Source: Betaproteobacteria bacterium | GTDB lineage: Bacteria; Pseudomonadota; Gammaproteobacteria; Burkholderiales; SG8-41 | Assembly (NCBI GenBank): GCA_016868035.1 | Contig: VGID01000027.1 | Coordinates: 1 to 52,476, forward strand | Reading direction: 5' to 3' | DNA length: 52,476 nt | In this document: piece by piece, positions 41,967 through 50,248 of the stretch | How the letters are laid out: each line of letters begins with the position of its first letter | Position numbering within the stretch: the stretch's first letter is position 1 | Program-made: the position numbers and the translations under genes | Notes under the pieces: model-generated | Told to the model about the DNA's origin: nothing | The model's database searches: none | The model's input: only the letters and a program-made list of their open reading frames with translations

Positions 41967-42192
41967 GAACGAATTGGCGATGCCGCAGCGTTCCACGAGG
42001 TCGGCGATGAATTCGGACGCCACGCCCGACAAGTGCGCGTACGCTGCAAGCCGCACCGCGCGAGCAAGCGGCGATTGCGCGGGGCCGGCGTGCCGCTGCA
42101 TCGATGGTCTCGAGCGACGCGGCAACACTGCTCACGATGCGGGGGATCTCCACCCCCACTTTCTCCCGCAGCCCGTTTTGGGCAATAATCAC
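41967..42192 (-). pseudogene. Decayed Nif3-like (YbgI) gene remnant
   Basis: Two blocks on the minus strand recall Nif3-family proteins. Block 1 (about 42192-42091) reads NGLREKVGVEIPRIVSSVAA followed by SLETIDAA, like the family NGLQVEG...IxxIVxGVTASLxxIxAA. Block 2 (about 42041-41967), in another frame, reads AHLSGVASEFIADLVERCGI, like xYxSGExSExxxxLAxExGI. The roughly 130 residues between them in a normal gene are missing. Nif3 commonly stands between the protease and petA genes in Betaproteobacteria, so the position supports the reading. The rest of 41832-42315 has no supported gene. Confidence 0.5.
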
Positions 42193-42315
42193 GGGGCTTG
42201 GGGACCTCAAGTTACTGGTTCCGGCCGGCGTCAAGCGCGTTGCGCTGCGCAAGCGATTGACTCGCCGAAGAATTCAATCTAGCCCGGACCAGGTCTCAGC
42301 CTTCTGCGTTCCGCC

Positions 42316-43476
42316 ATGAACATGCGCAAGCTCTGGCTCGTATTCGCCCAGGCCACGACGATCTGCGTCGCGGCGCTGTTCGTCGTCTCGACGCTGCGCC
42401 CCGACCTCCTGAGCTGGCGAGCGCCCGGCAAGGCGGTGTCCGTCACGGCGCAGCAGCCGGATGCCGGCGCTCGCGCGATCGCCTCTTACAGCGAGGCCGC
42501 ACGCAAGGCGATGCCGGGCGTGGTGAACATCTACACCACCCAGAAACTCAAGCGTCCGCGCCACCCGTTCATGGACGATCCGGTGTTCCGCTACTTCTTC
42601 GGCGACCAAGCCGATCCGGGCCAGCAGCAACGCGCCGGCCTGGGCTCCGGCGTCATCGTGAGCGAGCAGGGCTACATCCTCACCAACCATCACGTGATCG
42701 AGGCGGTGGACCAGATCGAGGTCGTGCTCTCCGACATGCGCAAGGTGAAGGCGCGCGTGGTGGGCACCGATCCCGATACCGATCTCGCGTTGCTCAAGGT
42801 CGATCTTCCGGGCCTCCCTGCCATTGCGTTCTCGCAGGCCGATCCGGTGCGCGTGGGCGACGTCGTGCTCGCCATCGGCAACCCGTTCGGGGTCGGGCAG
42901 ACCGTGACCTTCGGCATCGTGAGCGGGCTCGGGCGCAACCAGCTGGGCATCACCACCTTCGAGAACTTCATCCAGACCGACGCCGTGATCCACCCCGGCA
43001 ACTCGGGCGGCGCGTTGGTCGACGTGCACGGCAACCTCGTCGGCATCAACACCGCGATCTACTCGCGAACCGGGGCCTCCATGGGCATCGGCTACGCGAT
43101 TCCGGCGAGCATGGCGCGGCATGTGATGGACCAGATCATCGAGCATGGATCGGTCACGCGCGGCTGGATCGGCGTCGGCGTCCAGGAAATCAATCCCGAG
43201 CTGGCGGCGCTGTTCAAGATTCCGAGCGCGAAAGGAGTGCTGGTTTCCCACATCGAGCGCGGCGGGCCCGCCGAGCGCGCGGGCCTGAAGCCGGGCGATG
43301 TGCTGCTCGCGGTGGACGAGCGCCCGGTCACGGACACGACGGCCATGCTCAACCTGGTCGCGGCCTTGAAGCCCGGCCGGCAGGTGAAGCTCAAGGTACT
43401 GCGCGAGCAGAGCGAGGCGAATATGGCCGTCACCATCGGCCGGCGTCCCAAGCCTCAGCAGCGCAGCTTCGAATAG
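42316..43476 (+). CDS. HtrA-family serine protease with one PDZ domain (DegS/AlgW-like)
   Basis: 386 residues. An N-terminal membrane segment (LVFAQATTICVAALFVVS) acts as anchor. The trypsin-like domain carries the triad His126 (LTNHHVI), Asp156 (DTDLALLK) and Ser230 (GNSGGAL). One PDZ domain lies at about 285-375 (GVLVSHIERGGPAERAGLKP). A single PDZ and uncleaved anchor fit DegS/AlgW, which starts the sigma-E envelope-stress cascade; annotation pipelines often call this locus degQ. It is the only plus-strand gene in the block and converges on tatC. Confidence 0.93.
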   Translation: MNMRKLWLVFAQATTICVAALFVVSTLRPDLLSWRAPGKAVSVTAQQPDAGARAIASYSEAARKAMPGVVNIYTTQKLKRPRHPFMDDPVFRYFFGDQADPGQQQRAGLGSGVIVSEQGYILTNHHVIEAVDQIEVVLSDMRKVKARVVGTDPDTDLALLKVDLPGLPAIAFSQADPVRVGDVVLAIGNPFGVGQTVTFGIVSGLGRNQLGITTFENFIQTDAVIHPGNSGGALVDVHGNLVGINTAIYSRTGASMGIGYAIPASMARHVMDQIIEHGSVTRGWIGVGVQEINPELAALFKIPSAKGVLVSHIERGGPAERAGLKPGDVLLAVDERPVTDTTAMLNLVAALKPGRQVKLKVLREQSEANMAVTIGRRPKPQQRSFE

Positions 43477-43507
43477 ACGCGGCGCGCCGCGTCCGGGCGT
43501 GCGCCCG
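43476..43507. terminator. Two GC-rich hairpins between convergent genes
   Basis: A perfect 18-bp palindrome (GACGCGGCG/CGCCGCGTC, 43476-43493) is followed by CGGGCG-TG-CGCCCG (43494-43507). Neither has a T-tract, so factor-independent termination is doubtful. Their place in the 45-bp protease-tatC spacer suggests a transcript end or mRNA 3' protection. Confidence 0.4.
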
Positions 43508-43521
43508 CGCCAGCGCCCCCG

Positions 43522-44301
43522 TCATCCGGTCGGGTCGCGCCCTTTTTCCCCCGCCTCCGGCGGCGCCTCGCCGTACTCGTCCACCGCCTGTGGCGGCCGG
43601 CCGAAGAAGCGCGCGGCAAACAGCCCGACCTCGAACAGGATGCACATCGGGATCGCCAGCAGGAGCTGCGAGAGCACGTCCGGCGGGGTCACGATCGCGG
43701 AGATCACGAACGCGCCGACGATGAAATACGGCCGCACGTTCCTGAGCTGCTCGATCGAGACCACGCCCATGCGCGTGAGGATGATCACCACGATCGGCAC
43801 CTCGAACGTCACCCCGAACGCGAGGAACAGCGTGATCACGAAGTTGAGATAGTTCTCGATGTCCGGCGCGACCGAAATGCTCTTGGGCGCGATCTTGTGG
43901 ACGAAGTCGAACACCAGCCCGAACACGAAGAAGTAGCAGAACGCCACGCCGAGGAAGAATAGCGCGGTGCTCACGACGACGAGCGGCACCACCAGGCGCT
44001 TCTCGTGCGCGTAGAGGCCCGGCGCGACGAATGCCCAGGCCTGGTAGAGCACGTACGGCAGCGCGATCGCAAAGGCGACCAGCGCCACGACTTTCACCGG
44101 CACCAGGAACGGCGTGACCACGCCGGTGGCGATCATCTTCGATCCCTCCGGCAGCGCGCTCATGAGCGGCCGCGCGAGCAGGTCGTACAGGTCCGCGGCG
44201 AACGGGAACAGCGCGACGAACACGATCCCTACCGCGATCAGCGTGCGCAGCAGCCGGTCGCGCAGCTCGATCAGGTGGGAGATGAAAGTATCTTCGCTCA
44301 T
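43522..44301 (-). CDS. tatC: Sec-independent protein translocase TatC
   Basis: 259 residues with six membrane helices. The N-terminal signature FISHLIELRDRLLRTLIAV, the cytoplasmic loop motif around SALPEGSKMIATGVVTPF, FVAPGLYAHEKRLVVPLV and FGVTFEVPIVVIIL with the conserved FxxE pattern are all TatC marks. TatC recognises twin-arginine signals and recruits TatA. It begins 21 bp after tatB and is the last gene of the his-tat transcript before the convergent protease gene. Confidence 0.97.
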   Translation of the reverse strand: MSEDTFISHLIELRDRLLRTLIAVGIVFVALFPFAADLYDLLARPLMSALPEGSKMIATGVVTPFLVPVKVVALVAFAIALPYVLYQAWAFVAPGLYAHEKRLVVPLVVVSTALFFLGVAFCYFFVFGLVFDFVHKIAPKSISVAPDIENYLNFVITLFLAFGVTFEVPIVVIILTRMGVVSIEQLRNVRPYFIVGAFVISAIVTPPDVLSQLLLAIPMCILFEVGLFAARFFGRPPQAVDEYGEAPPEAGEKGRDPTG

Positions 44302-44322
44302 TCGGCTCGCGACGCGGCCGGC

Positions 44323-44712
44323 TCAGGCCTGTGTCTTTGCCGGGGGCTCGCGCGCGGCATCCGGTTCCGGCTCGGGCTCCGGCGCATCGGGTTTTGCGGC
44401 TGCGGGCGCGGGCTCGGCGCCGGACTGGGCGTCCTGCGCGATCCGGTTCAGCTCGGCCTCGGTGTCGCTGATCCCCGTCGTGACGGAGGACTCGAAGGAG
44501 CGCGCCGCGTCCTCCATGCTCGAGTGCAGCTTCTTCAGCTCGTCGAGCTCCATCTCGCGCGAGATGTCGGCCTTGACGTCGCTCACGTAGCGCTGCATGC
44601 GGCCGAAGAGATGCCCGAGCGTGCGCGCAACGCTTGGCAGGCGCTCGGGTCCGATCACGATCAGCGCCACGACCGCTATGAGCAGCAGCTCGGTAAACCC
44701 GATATCGAACAT
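44323..44712 (-). CDS. tatB: Sec-independent protein translocase TatB
   Basis: 129 residues. A short N-terminal membrane helix begins MFDIGFTELLLIAVVALIVI, followed by the hinge GPERLPSVARTLG, a long amphipathic helix (FGRMQRYVSDVKADISREM) and an acidic, Pro/Ala-rich tail (EPEPEPDAAREP). This is the TatB pattern: longer than TatA, with Glu at position 8. It forms the receptor complex with TatC. The spacer to tatA contains a heptad inverted repeat, and no Shine-Dalgarno is visible before its ATG. Confidence 0.95.
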   Translation of the reverse strand: MFDIGFTELLLIAVVALIVIGPERLPSVARTLGHLFGRMQRYVSDVKADISREMELDELKKLHSSMEDAARSFESSVTTGISDTEAELNRIAQDAQSGAEPAPAAAKPDAPEPEPEPDAAREPPAKTQA

Positions 44713-44718
44713 GCGGCA

Positions 44719-44826
44719 GCGAGAGAGGCGGGAGGTGAGAGACGAGAGGCGTCACGGCGGTTGGAGCAAGTGCCCTACCCGTTTGACGTCTATCTCCTCT
44801 CTACTTTCGCCTCTCGCTTCTCAGGC
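44719..44826. repeat. Inverted pair of heptad repeat arms (AGGTGAG type) between tatA and tatB
   Basis: The left arm (44719-44753) has five units (GCGAGAG, AGGCGGG, AGGTGAG, AGACGAG, AGGCGTC). The right arm (44785-44826) has six complementary units (GACGTCT, ATCTCCT, CTCTACT, TTCGCCT, CTCGCTT, CTCAGGC). The core is only 31 bp. The right arm reaches the first base of the tatA stop codon. Confidence 0.85.
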
Positions 44827-45059
44827 TACGCCTTCGGCGTAGATTCCTTCTTGGCTTCGCCTTCGATGGTCTGGCCGGTGGTGGGCGGGATCTCGCCCTT
44901 GGCCTGGGCGGACTTGTCCTCGTCGGACTTCATCCCGTCCTTGAATCCCTTCACCGCGTTGCCCAGGTCGGCGCCGATATTGCGCAGCTTCTTGGTGCCG
45001 AAGATCAAGACCACCACCAGCAGTACGATCAGCCAGTGCCAGATGCTAAACGTCCCCAT
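44826..45059 (-). CDS. tatA: Sec-independent protein translocase TatA
   Basis: 77 residues. The N-terminal membrane helix [17 protein letters not shown] is followed by [20 protein letters not shown], the standard TatA hinge and amphipathic helix, and a short charged tail. It polymerises to form the Tat translocation path. GAGGAG lies 7 nt before the ATG. It starts 72 bp after hisE; many relatives carry a HIT-family gene in this gap, which is absent here. Confidence 0.96.
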   Translation of the reverse strand: MGTFSIWHWLIVLLVVVLIFGTKKLRNIGADLGNAVKGFKDGMKSDEDKSAQAKGEIPPTTGQTIEGEAKKESTPKA

Positions 45060-45131
45060 AACTCGCTCCTCTATGCGGGGAAAGCCCGCGCATGCGCCCG
45101 TCGCCCATTCCGCCCATTGCCGGCCGGCGCC

Positions 45132-45452
45132 TCACTTGCGCGAGGCTTTCTCCTCGATTCCCGACACGCCCTCGCGGCGCTCGAGCTCCGCGAGCACGTC
45201 CTCGGGCGCGAGGCCGTGCCACGCGAGCAACACCAGGCTGTGGAACCACAAGTCGGCGGTTTCGCGCACGAGATGCAGTTTATCACCGCCCTTCGCCGCA
45301 AGCACCGTTTCGGCCGCCTCTTCGGCGAGCTTCTTCAGGATCGCGTCCTCGCCCTTCGCGAACAGGCTCGCCACGTAGGAACCGGAAGCCTCGGCGCGCT
45401 TGCGCTCGGCAATTGCCTCTCCCAGCCGCCGCAGGATGTCCGCGTCGCTCAT
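45132..45452 (-). CDS. hisE: Phosphoribosyl-ATP pyrophosphatase
   Basis: 106 residues. The all-alpha MazG-like fold is seen in [40 protein letters not shown] and [18 protein letters not shown], with Glu and Asp residues that bind Mg2+. It hydrolyses phosphoribosyl-ATP to phosphoribosyl-AMP, the second step of histidine synthesis. Its ATG overlaps the stop of hisI by four bases (ATGA), so the separate HisI and HisE of this organism are translationally coupled rather than fused. Confidence 0.96.
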   Translation of the reverse strand: MSDADILRRLGEAIAERKRAEASGSYVASLFAKGEDAILKKLAEEAAETVLAAKGGDKLHLVRETADLWFHSLVLLAWHGLAPEDVLAELERREGVSGIEEKASRK

Positions 45453-45838
45453 CGCGCGTAGATGTCCTTCGGGTCCTTGACCACGGGATCCACCGCGACC
45501 CATGCGCCGTCCTCGAGCCGCCGGAAGAAGCAGCTGTGCCGTCCAGTATGACAGGCAATCCCTCCCGTCTGTTCCACCTCGAGCAGGATCACATCGTCGT
45601 CGCAGTCGAGGCGGATCGCCTTCACTTTCTGCACGTGCCCGGATTCCTCGCCCTTGTGCCACAGTTTGGCGCGCGAGCGCGACCAGTAGTGCGCCTCTCC
45701 GGTCCGCAGCGTCCTGTCCAGCGCCTCGCGGTTCATCCACGCAACCATGAGCACTCTCCCGCTGCCGCGCTCCTGCGCCACCGCCGGCACCAGGCCCTCC
45801 GGCGTCCATTTGATCGTGTCGAGCCAGCTGTCTTTCAT
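45449..45838 (-). CDS. hisI: Phosphoribosyl-AMP cyclohydrolase
   Basis: 129 residues. The metal-binding motifs are DCDDD (78-82, Mg2+) and the Zn2+ ligands Cys79, Cys96 and Cys103 in [27 protein letters not shown] and [15 protein letters not shown] are family segments. It opens the adenine ring of phosphoribosyl-AMP. The ATG at 45838 is chosen by family length, since the upstream frame runs into a heptad repeat, and there is no Shine-Dalgarno. It overlaps hisE. Confidence 0.96.
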   Translation of the reverse strand: MKDSWLDTIKWTPEGLVPAVAQERGSGRVLMVAWMNREALDRTLRTGEAHYWSRSRAKLWHKGEESGHVQKVKAIRLDCDDDVILLEVEQTGGIACHTGRHSCFFRRLEDGAWVAVDPVVKDPKDIYAR

Positions 45839-45847
45839 CGGGAGGCC

Positions 45848-45948
45848 GGATTGAGGAACGAGGATTGAGGACTGAGTAAGCGCACGTGTGCCCCAATTTC
45901 TCTGGATTCTCCGCGCTTTTCCCTCAATCCTCAATCCTTTAGCTCAAT
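45848..45948. repeat. Inverted pair of heptad repeat arms (GGATTGA type) between hisF and hisI
   Basis: The left arm (45848-45875) is GGATTGA, GGAACGA, GGATTGA, GGACTGA. The right arm (45921-45948) is CCCTCAA, TCCTCAA, TCCTTTA, GCTCAAT. The right arm contains the hisF stop codon (TGA at 45944-45946 on the minus strand), and the left arm ends 10 bp from the hisI start. Confidence 0.85.
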
Positions 45949-46720
45949 CCTGCAATCGGACTTCGATGCCGCGCCGCGCCATGTGCTCCTTCGCCTGGCG
46001 AACGGTGTATTCCCCGTAATGGAACACGCTCGCCGCGAGCACGGCATCCGCCCGGCCCCTCAGTATGCCATCCACCAGGTGATCGAGGCTGCCGACGCCC
46101 CCGCTCGCGATCACCGGGATCGCGAGCGCGTCGGAAAAAGCGCGCGTCAGCTCGAGGTCGAACCCGCTGCGCGTGCCGTCGCGATCCATGCTCGTGAGCA
46201 GAATCTCCCCGGCGCCGGACGCCTCCATCCTGCGGCCCCATTCCAGCGCATCGATGCCGGTCGCCTTGCGCCCGCCGTGCGTATATACCTCCCAGCGGAG
46301 CGCGCGGGAACCCGCCACGCGCTTCGCATCGATCGCCACGACGATGCATTGCGAGCCGTACCGCCCCGTCGCCTCCGCGACCAGCTGCGGATTCTGGACC
46401 GCCGCGGTGTTGATGCTCACCTTGTCCGCACCGGCATTGAGCAGCCGCCGCACGTCCGCGACGGTGCGCACGCCCCCGCCGACGGTCAACGGAATGAAGA
46501 CCTGCGCTGCGACCGCCTCGACGACGCTGACGATGAGATCGCGTCCGTCGCTCGATGCGGTGATGTCGAGAAAAGCGAGTTCGTCGGCGCCCTGCTCATC
46601 GTAGCGCCGAGCCACCTCGACGGGGTCGCCGGCGTCGCGCAGCCCGACGAAGTTCACGCCCTTCACCACGCGGCCGGCGGTGACGTCGAGACAGGGAATG
46701 ATGCGCGTGGCGAGCCCCAT
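45944..46720 (-). CDS. hisF: Imidazole glycerol phosphate synthase cyclase subunit
   Basis: 258 residues forming a (beta-alpha)8 barrel. Start [20 protein letters not shown] contains the catalytic Asp11. Other marks are [59 protein letters not shown] with the second catalytic Asp, and [19 protein letters not shown]. With HisH it makes imidazole glycerol phosphate and AICAR. The ATG at 46720 directly abuts a heptad repeat arm, and no Shine-Dalgarno is seen. Confidence 0.97.
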   Translation of the reverse strand: MGLATRIIPCLDVTAGRVVKGVNFVGLRDAGDPVEVARRYDEQGADELAFLDITASSDGRDLIVSVVEAVAAQVFIPLTVGGGVRTVADVRRLLNAGADKVSINTAAVQNPQLVAEATGRYGSQCIVVAIDAKRVAGSRALRWEVYTHGGRKATGIDALEWGRRMEASGAGEILLTSMDRDGTRSGFDLELTRAFSDALAIPVIASGGVGSLDHLVDGILRGRADAVLAASVFHYGEYTVRQAKEHMARRGIEVRLQD

Positions 46721-46722
46721 GC

Positions 46723-46811
46723 GGTGAGGAACGAGGATTGAGGATTGAGGATCGAGTAACCCCTCTGCGCGGTTCTGCCCGACGCTCAATCCTCATTCCT
46801 CATTCCTCAAT
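46723..46811. repeat. Inverted pair of heptad repeat arms (ATTGAGG/CCTCATT) between hisA and hisF
   Basis: The left arm (46723-46757) has five units (GGTGAGG, AACGAGG, ATTGAGG, ATTGAGG, ATCGAGT). The right arm (46784-46811) has GCTCAAT, CCTCATT, CCTCATT, CCTCAAT. The core is 26 bp. The right arm covers the hisA stop codon; the left arm lies 2 bp from the hisF start. The unit is shared with 45848-45948. Confidence 0.85.
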
Positions 46812-47553
46812 CCTTCTTCGAGAGCTGGTCGGCCAGTTTCTGCGCGGCGGCGAAGTCGAGCTTGCCCTCGTAGACCGCGCGGCCGGTGATCGCGGCGACG
46901 ATGCCTTCGCGCTCCACTTCGCACAGCGCCTTGATGTCCTCGAGGCCGGTGATGCCGCCGCTCGCGATCACGGGCACCGTAAGCACACGGGCAAGCGCCA
47001 CGGTCGCCTCGATGTTGATCCCGGTCAGCATTCCGTCGCGTCCGATGTCGGTGTAGATGATCGCCTCCACTCCGTAGTCCTGGAACTTTTTGGCGAGGTC
47101 GGCCACCTGGTGCCCGGTCATCTTCGACCAGCCATCCACCGCGACCTTGCCGTCCTTGGCATCCAGCGCGACGAGGATGTGTCCGGCAAACGCGGTGCAC
47201 GCGTCGTGCAGAAAACCCGGTGTCTTGACCGCCGCGGTGCCGACGATGACGTAGGAGATGCCCGAGTCGAGCAGTTGCTCGATGGTATCCAGATCGCGAA
47301 CGCCCCCGCCGAGCTGGACCGGGATCTTGCCGCCCACGGCGGTTGCGATCGCCCTGATCGCGCCCTCGTTCTTGGGCCGCCCGGCCGCCGCCCCGTTCAG
47401 GTCCACGACGTGCAGCCGCCGCGCCCCGTGCTTGAGCCAGCGCTCGGCCATCGCCGCGGGATCGTCCGAAAAAACCGTGGCCGTCTCCATCGCGCCCTGC
47501 TGAAGGCGCACGCACTTTCCGTCCTTGAGATCGATCGCCGGGATGATCAGCAT
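46807..47553 (-). CDS. hisA: Phosphoribosylformimino-5-aminoimidazole carboxamide ribotide isomerase
   Basis: 248 residues, a (beta-alpha)8 barrel. [20 protein letters not shown] has the catalytic Asp of strand 1, [20 protein letters not shown] the phosphate-binding loop, [19 protein letters not shown] the second Asp, and [17 protein letters not shown] the C-terminal phosphate site. It isomerises ProFAR to PRFAR. The ATG at 47553 lies inside the end of hisH (7-bp overlap), so translation is coupled. The stop is embedded in a heptad repeat. Confidence 0.97.
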   Translation of the reverse strand: MLIIPAIDLKDGKCVRLQQGAMETATVFSDDPAAMAERWLKHGARRLHVVDLNGAAAGRPKNEGAIRAIATAVGGKIPVQLGGGVRDLDTIEQLLDSGISYVIVGTAAVKTPGFLHDACTAFAGHILVALDAKDGKVAVDGWSKMTGHQVADLAKKFQDYGVEAIIYTDIGRDGMLTGINIEATVALARVLTVPVIASGGITGLEDIKALCEVEREGIVAAITGRAVYEGKLDFAAAQKLADQLSKKD

Positions 47554-48230
47554 AGGTTGACCGACAGCGATACGGCGCTTTTCGCGCGCAGCTCCGGCTG
47601 CCATGCAACGAAATTGGCAAGCATTCTCAGCCCGGCTGCGTGGCTCTTTTCCGGGTGGAACTGCACGGCAAAGACGTTCTCGCGTGCGACCGCGCAGGTG
47701 AACGGCACGCCGTACACCGCTTCGCCCGCCGCGAGCCCGCGCTCCGCGGGATCCACGAAAAAGCTGTGCACGAAATAGAAGCGGCTGCGCTGCGCGATGC
47801 CTTCCCACAACGGGTGCGCCCCCGTCTGGCGCACTTCGTTCCACCCCATGTGCGGCACCTTGAGCCGGCCGCCCTGCGCGTCCGCCATCTTCTCCCCGGG
47901 GAAACGGCGCACGCGCCCGTGGAACAGCCCGAGCCCGGCCACGCCGCCCTCCTCGCTCGTCTCGAACAGCATCTGCAGGCCGATGCAAATGCCGAGAAAA
48001 GGCTTCCCCCGCGCGGCGGCGAGCACGGCTTGGCGCAGCCCGCGCGCGTCCATCTCGCGCATGCAATCCGGCATCGCGCCCTGCCCCGGGAACACGACCC
48101 GGGCCGCGCGCGCGATCACGTCCGGATCGCTCGTCACTGCGACTTCAAGGCGGGGCGCAACGTGCTCGATCGCCTTTGCCACCGAGCGCAGGTTGCCCAT
48201 GCCGTAATCAACCACGGCGACGTCGATCAT
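47547..48230 (-). CDS. hisH: Imidazole glycerol phosphate synthase glutaminase subunit
   Basis: 227 residues, class I glutamine amidotransferase. The nucleophile Cys82 is in [13 protein letters not shown], and the His192/Glu194 pair is in [11 protein letters not shown]. Start [20 protein letters not shown] and [20 protein letters not shown] are typical. It supplies ammonia to HisF. A C-terminal extension of about 20 residues ([17 protein letters not shown]) exceeds many homologues. It overlaps hisA. Confidence 0.97.
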   Translation of the reverse strand: MIDVAVVDYGMGNLRSVAKAIEHVAPRLEVAVTSDPDVIARAARVVFPGQGAMPDCMREMDARGLRQAVLAAARGKPFLGICIGLQMLFETSEEGGVAGLGLFHGRVRRFPGEKMADAQGGRLKVPHMGWNEVRQTGAHPLWEGIAQRSRFYFVHSFFVDPAERGLAAGEAVYGVPFTCAVARENVFAVQFHPEKSHAAGLRMLANFVAWQPELRAKSAVSLSVNLC

Positions 48231-48239
48231 GACTTCGTC

Positions 48240-48356
48240 GGTTCCAAGCTCAAGGTTCCAGGTTCCGGGTTGCCTTGCTGCATTGAGACCTGATCCTGAA
48301 CCGTGAACCTCGAACGCTAAACTTTGAACTTTGAACTTGGAATCCTGAACCCGGAA
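48240..48356. repeat. Inverted heptad repeat arms (GGTTCCA / CTTTGAA), 5 and 9 units, between hisB and hisH
   Basis: The left arm (48240-48274) has GGTTCCA, AGCTCAA, GGTTCCA, GGTTCCG, GGTTGCC. The right arm (48294-48356) has nine units: TCCTGAA, CCGTGAA, CCTCGAA, CGCTAAA, CTTTGAA, CTTTGAA, CTTGGAA, TCCTGAA, CCCGGAA. This is the longest inverted heptad element here; the core is 19 bp. The unit family also occurs at 15509-15605. Confidence 0.9.
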
Positions 48357-48367
48357 CAGGCGACCGC

Positions 48368-48952
48368 CTATAGGGAGCCCTTGGTGGAGGGCACATCCGC
48401 CACGCGCCGGTCGCGCTCGATCGCTGCGCGCAGCGCCCGCGCGAACGCCTTGAAGGCGGTCTCGGCCTGGTGGTGCGCGTTGGATCCCTTGATGTTGTCG
48501 ATGTGCAGGGTGACCTGCGCGTGATTGACGAAACCCTGGAAGAACTCATGCACCAGGTCCACGTCGAACTCGCCGATGCGCGCCCGCACGAAATCGATGT
48601 GATACTCGAGCCCGGGACGTCCCGAAAGGTCCACGACCGCGCGCGACAGCGCCTCGTCCAGCGGCACGTAGGCGTGCCCGTAGCGGCGCACGCCGGTCTT
48701 CTTTCCGGCCGCCTTGGCGAAGGCCTGCCCGAGCGTGATGCCCACGTCCTCCACCGTATGATGGCCGTCGATGTGCAGGTCGCCCTTGGCAGTGACTTCC
48801 AGATCAAACACGCCGTGACGCGCGACCTGCTCGAGCATGTGGTCGAGGAACGGCACGCCGGTGGCGATCTTCGCCTTCCCGGCGCCGTCGAGATTGAGCT
48901 TGACCCGGATCTCGGTTTCCTTGGTAACGCGGGTGAGTTCGGCTTTACGCAT
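48368..48952 (-). CDS. hisB: Imidazoleglycerol-phosphate dehydratase
   Basis: 194 residues, monofunctional HisB with no phosphatase domain. The internal duplication with Mn2+-binding motifs is visible: [13 protein letters not shown] and [16 protein letters not shown] (His64, His65, Glu68) in the first half, and [17 protein letters not shown] and [19 protein letters not shown] in the second. It removes water from imidazole glycerol phosphate. The gene for histidinol-phosphate phosphatase is not in the window. Spacers on both sides are longer than in most his operons. Confidence 0.97.
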   Translation of the reverse strand: MRKAELTRVTKETEIRVKLNLDGAGKAKIATGVPFLDHMLEQVARHGVFDLEVTAKGDLHIDGHHTVEDVGITLGQAFAKAAGKKTGVRRYGHAYVPLDEALSRAVVDLSGRPGLEYHIDFVRARIGEFDVDLVHEFFQGFVNHAQVTLHIDNIKGSNAHHQAETAFKAFARALRAAIERDRRVADVPSTKGSL

Positions 48953-49004
48953 GGCCGTGCTCAGCGGGATGCGGACATCGTGCGCGCAAGGTGAGACTGG
49001 GATG

Positions 49005-50078
49005 TCAAGCGGCGAGGGTCTGGGTCAATGCGGTGAGGAAAGCGTCGTTCTCATCCCGGGTGCCGACCGTTACCCGCAGGCAATCCCCCAGCAGGCGATG
49101 AGAACCGTGGAGGCTCTTGATCAGGACTCCGCGTCCTTTCAGTCCGTCGAAAACGCGCTCCGCGTTGCTGGCCTTGAACAGGATGAAATTGGCGTTGCTT
49201 GGATACGCCACCACTCCGGGCACGCTCCCCAGTTCCCGCAGCAGCCGTCCACGCTCAAGCTTGATGGCCGCCGCCTGTTCTGTCAACACCTCGTCATGCC
49301 GCAGCACTTCCAGCGCGACGATCTGCGTGAGCGTGCCGACATTATACGGCAAACGCACCTTGTCGAGCTGCGCGAGCCATGCGCGCGCGCCCGCGAGCAC
49401 GCCGAGCCGCAGCCCCGCGAGCCCCAGCTTCGAGAGGGTACGCATGATGAGCAGGTTGGGCGAGCCCTCGAGCCGCTCCATGAAGCTCGCGCCCGCGAAC
49501 GCATGATAGGCCTCGTCGATCACCACCAGGCCGGGCGATGCCTCGACGATGCGGGCGATCGACGCGGCATCGAACAGATTGCCGGTGGGGTTGTTCGGGT
49601 AGGCAATGAAGGTCAGGGCCGGCCGGTGGCGCTCGACCGCCGCGAGCAGTGGATCGGCGTCAAGCGAGAAATCCTCGCGCAGGTCCACCCCGACGTAGCG
49701 CGCGCCGGCGATCGTCGCGATCATGCGGAACATCGTGAACGAGGGCTCGGCCCCCAGCACCACCGCGCCCGGCCTCGCGATTGCCAGCACCAGCATCTGG
49801 ATGAGCTCGTCGGACCCGTTGCCGAGCAGCAGCTCCATACCCGCGGGCACCTCGAGGGCCTCGCGCAGCCGCGCTTTCAGCGGGGCCGCGCCCGGATCCG
49901 GATAGCGGTTGAGGGCCGCCTCTTCGACGAGCCGCGCGAGACGCGCGCGCAACGTCTCCGGCAGCCGGTACGGGTTCTCCATCGCATCGAGCTTCACCAT
50001 CGCCGCGCTGTCGGGCACGTGGTAGGCCGTCAGCGCACGGATCTCCTCGCGGATGATGTCTTCGGGAGTCTTCGGCAT
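49005..50078 (-). CDS. hisC: Histidinol-phosphate aminotransferase
   Basis: 357 residues, fold type I PLP enzyme. Markers are [35 protein letters not shown] (Asp188, Tyr191) and the PLP-lysine in [18 protein letters not shown] (Lys217). A late Arg in [15 protein letters not shown] binds substrate. It transaminates imidazole-acetol phosphate with glutamate. The ATG at 50078 lies 12 bp after a 58-bp palindrome that in RNA forms a long hairpin just upstream of the start. No Shine-Dalgarno is visible. Confidence 0.96.
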   Translation of the reverse strand: MPKTPEDIIREEIRALTAYHVPDSAAMVKLDAMENPYRLPETLRARLARLVEEAALNRYPDPGAAPLKARLREALEVPAGMELLLGNGSDELIQMLVLAIARPGAVVLGAEPSFTMFRMIATIAGARYVGVDLREDFSLDADPLLAAVERHRPALTFIAYPNNPTGNLFDAASIARIVEASPGLVVIDEAYHAFAGASFMERLEGSPNLLIMRTLSKLGLAGLRLGVLAGARAWLAQLDKVRLPYNVGTLTQIVALEVLRHDEVLTEQAAAIKLERGRLLRELGSVPGVVAYPSNANFILFKASNAERVFDGLKGRGVLIKSLHGSHRLLGDCLRVTVGTRDENDAFLTALTQTLAA

Positions 50079-50090
50079 GCGTGCAAATCT

Positions 50091-50148
50091 TTAGAACCTA
50101 TTTCCTATATAGGCGCGTGATGCGTGCCTATATATGAAACAGGTTCTA
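50091..50148. repeat. 58-bp near-perfect palindrome upstream of hisC
   Basis: Two 26-nt arms (TTAGAACCTATTTCCTATAT... at 50091-50116 and its partner at 50123-50148) pair with three mismatches around the loop GTGATG. It is AT-rich in an otherwise GC-rich window. On the his mRNA it would form a stable hairpin 12 nt before the hisC ATG. It directly abuts the nonad repeat element. Confidence 0.9.
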
Positions 50149-50150
50149 AT

Positions 50151-50248
50151 CACCAAGGTCACGAAGGACACAAAGGAATAGCAAGAAAACTACGGACACG
50201 ACTCATATTCGAGGAACCTTCGTGTCCTTTGTGTCCTTTGTGATTCAG
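50151..50248. repeat. Inverted pair of 9-nt repeat arms (CACGAAGGA type) between hisD and hisC
   Basis: The left arm (50151-50177) is CACCAAGGT, CACGAAGGA, CACAAAGGA. The right arm (50217-50243) is CCTTCGTGT, CCTTTGTGT, CCTTTGTGA, with pairing on to 50248. The core is 39 bp. The right edge covers the hisD stop codon. Same unit family as 26638-26731. Confidence 0.85.

Noticed and set aside
41832-42128. Long N-terminal extension of the Rieske protein
   Set aside because: The Rieske Tat anchor starts at 41831; the upstream in-frame residues match the Nif3-like remnant instead.
45060-45131. A HIT-family (hinT) gene between hisE and tatA
   Set aside because: The gap is only 72 bp and non-coding; the gene often found there in relatives is absent.
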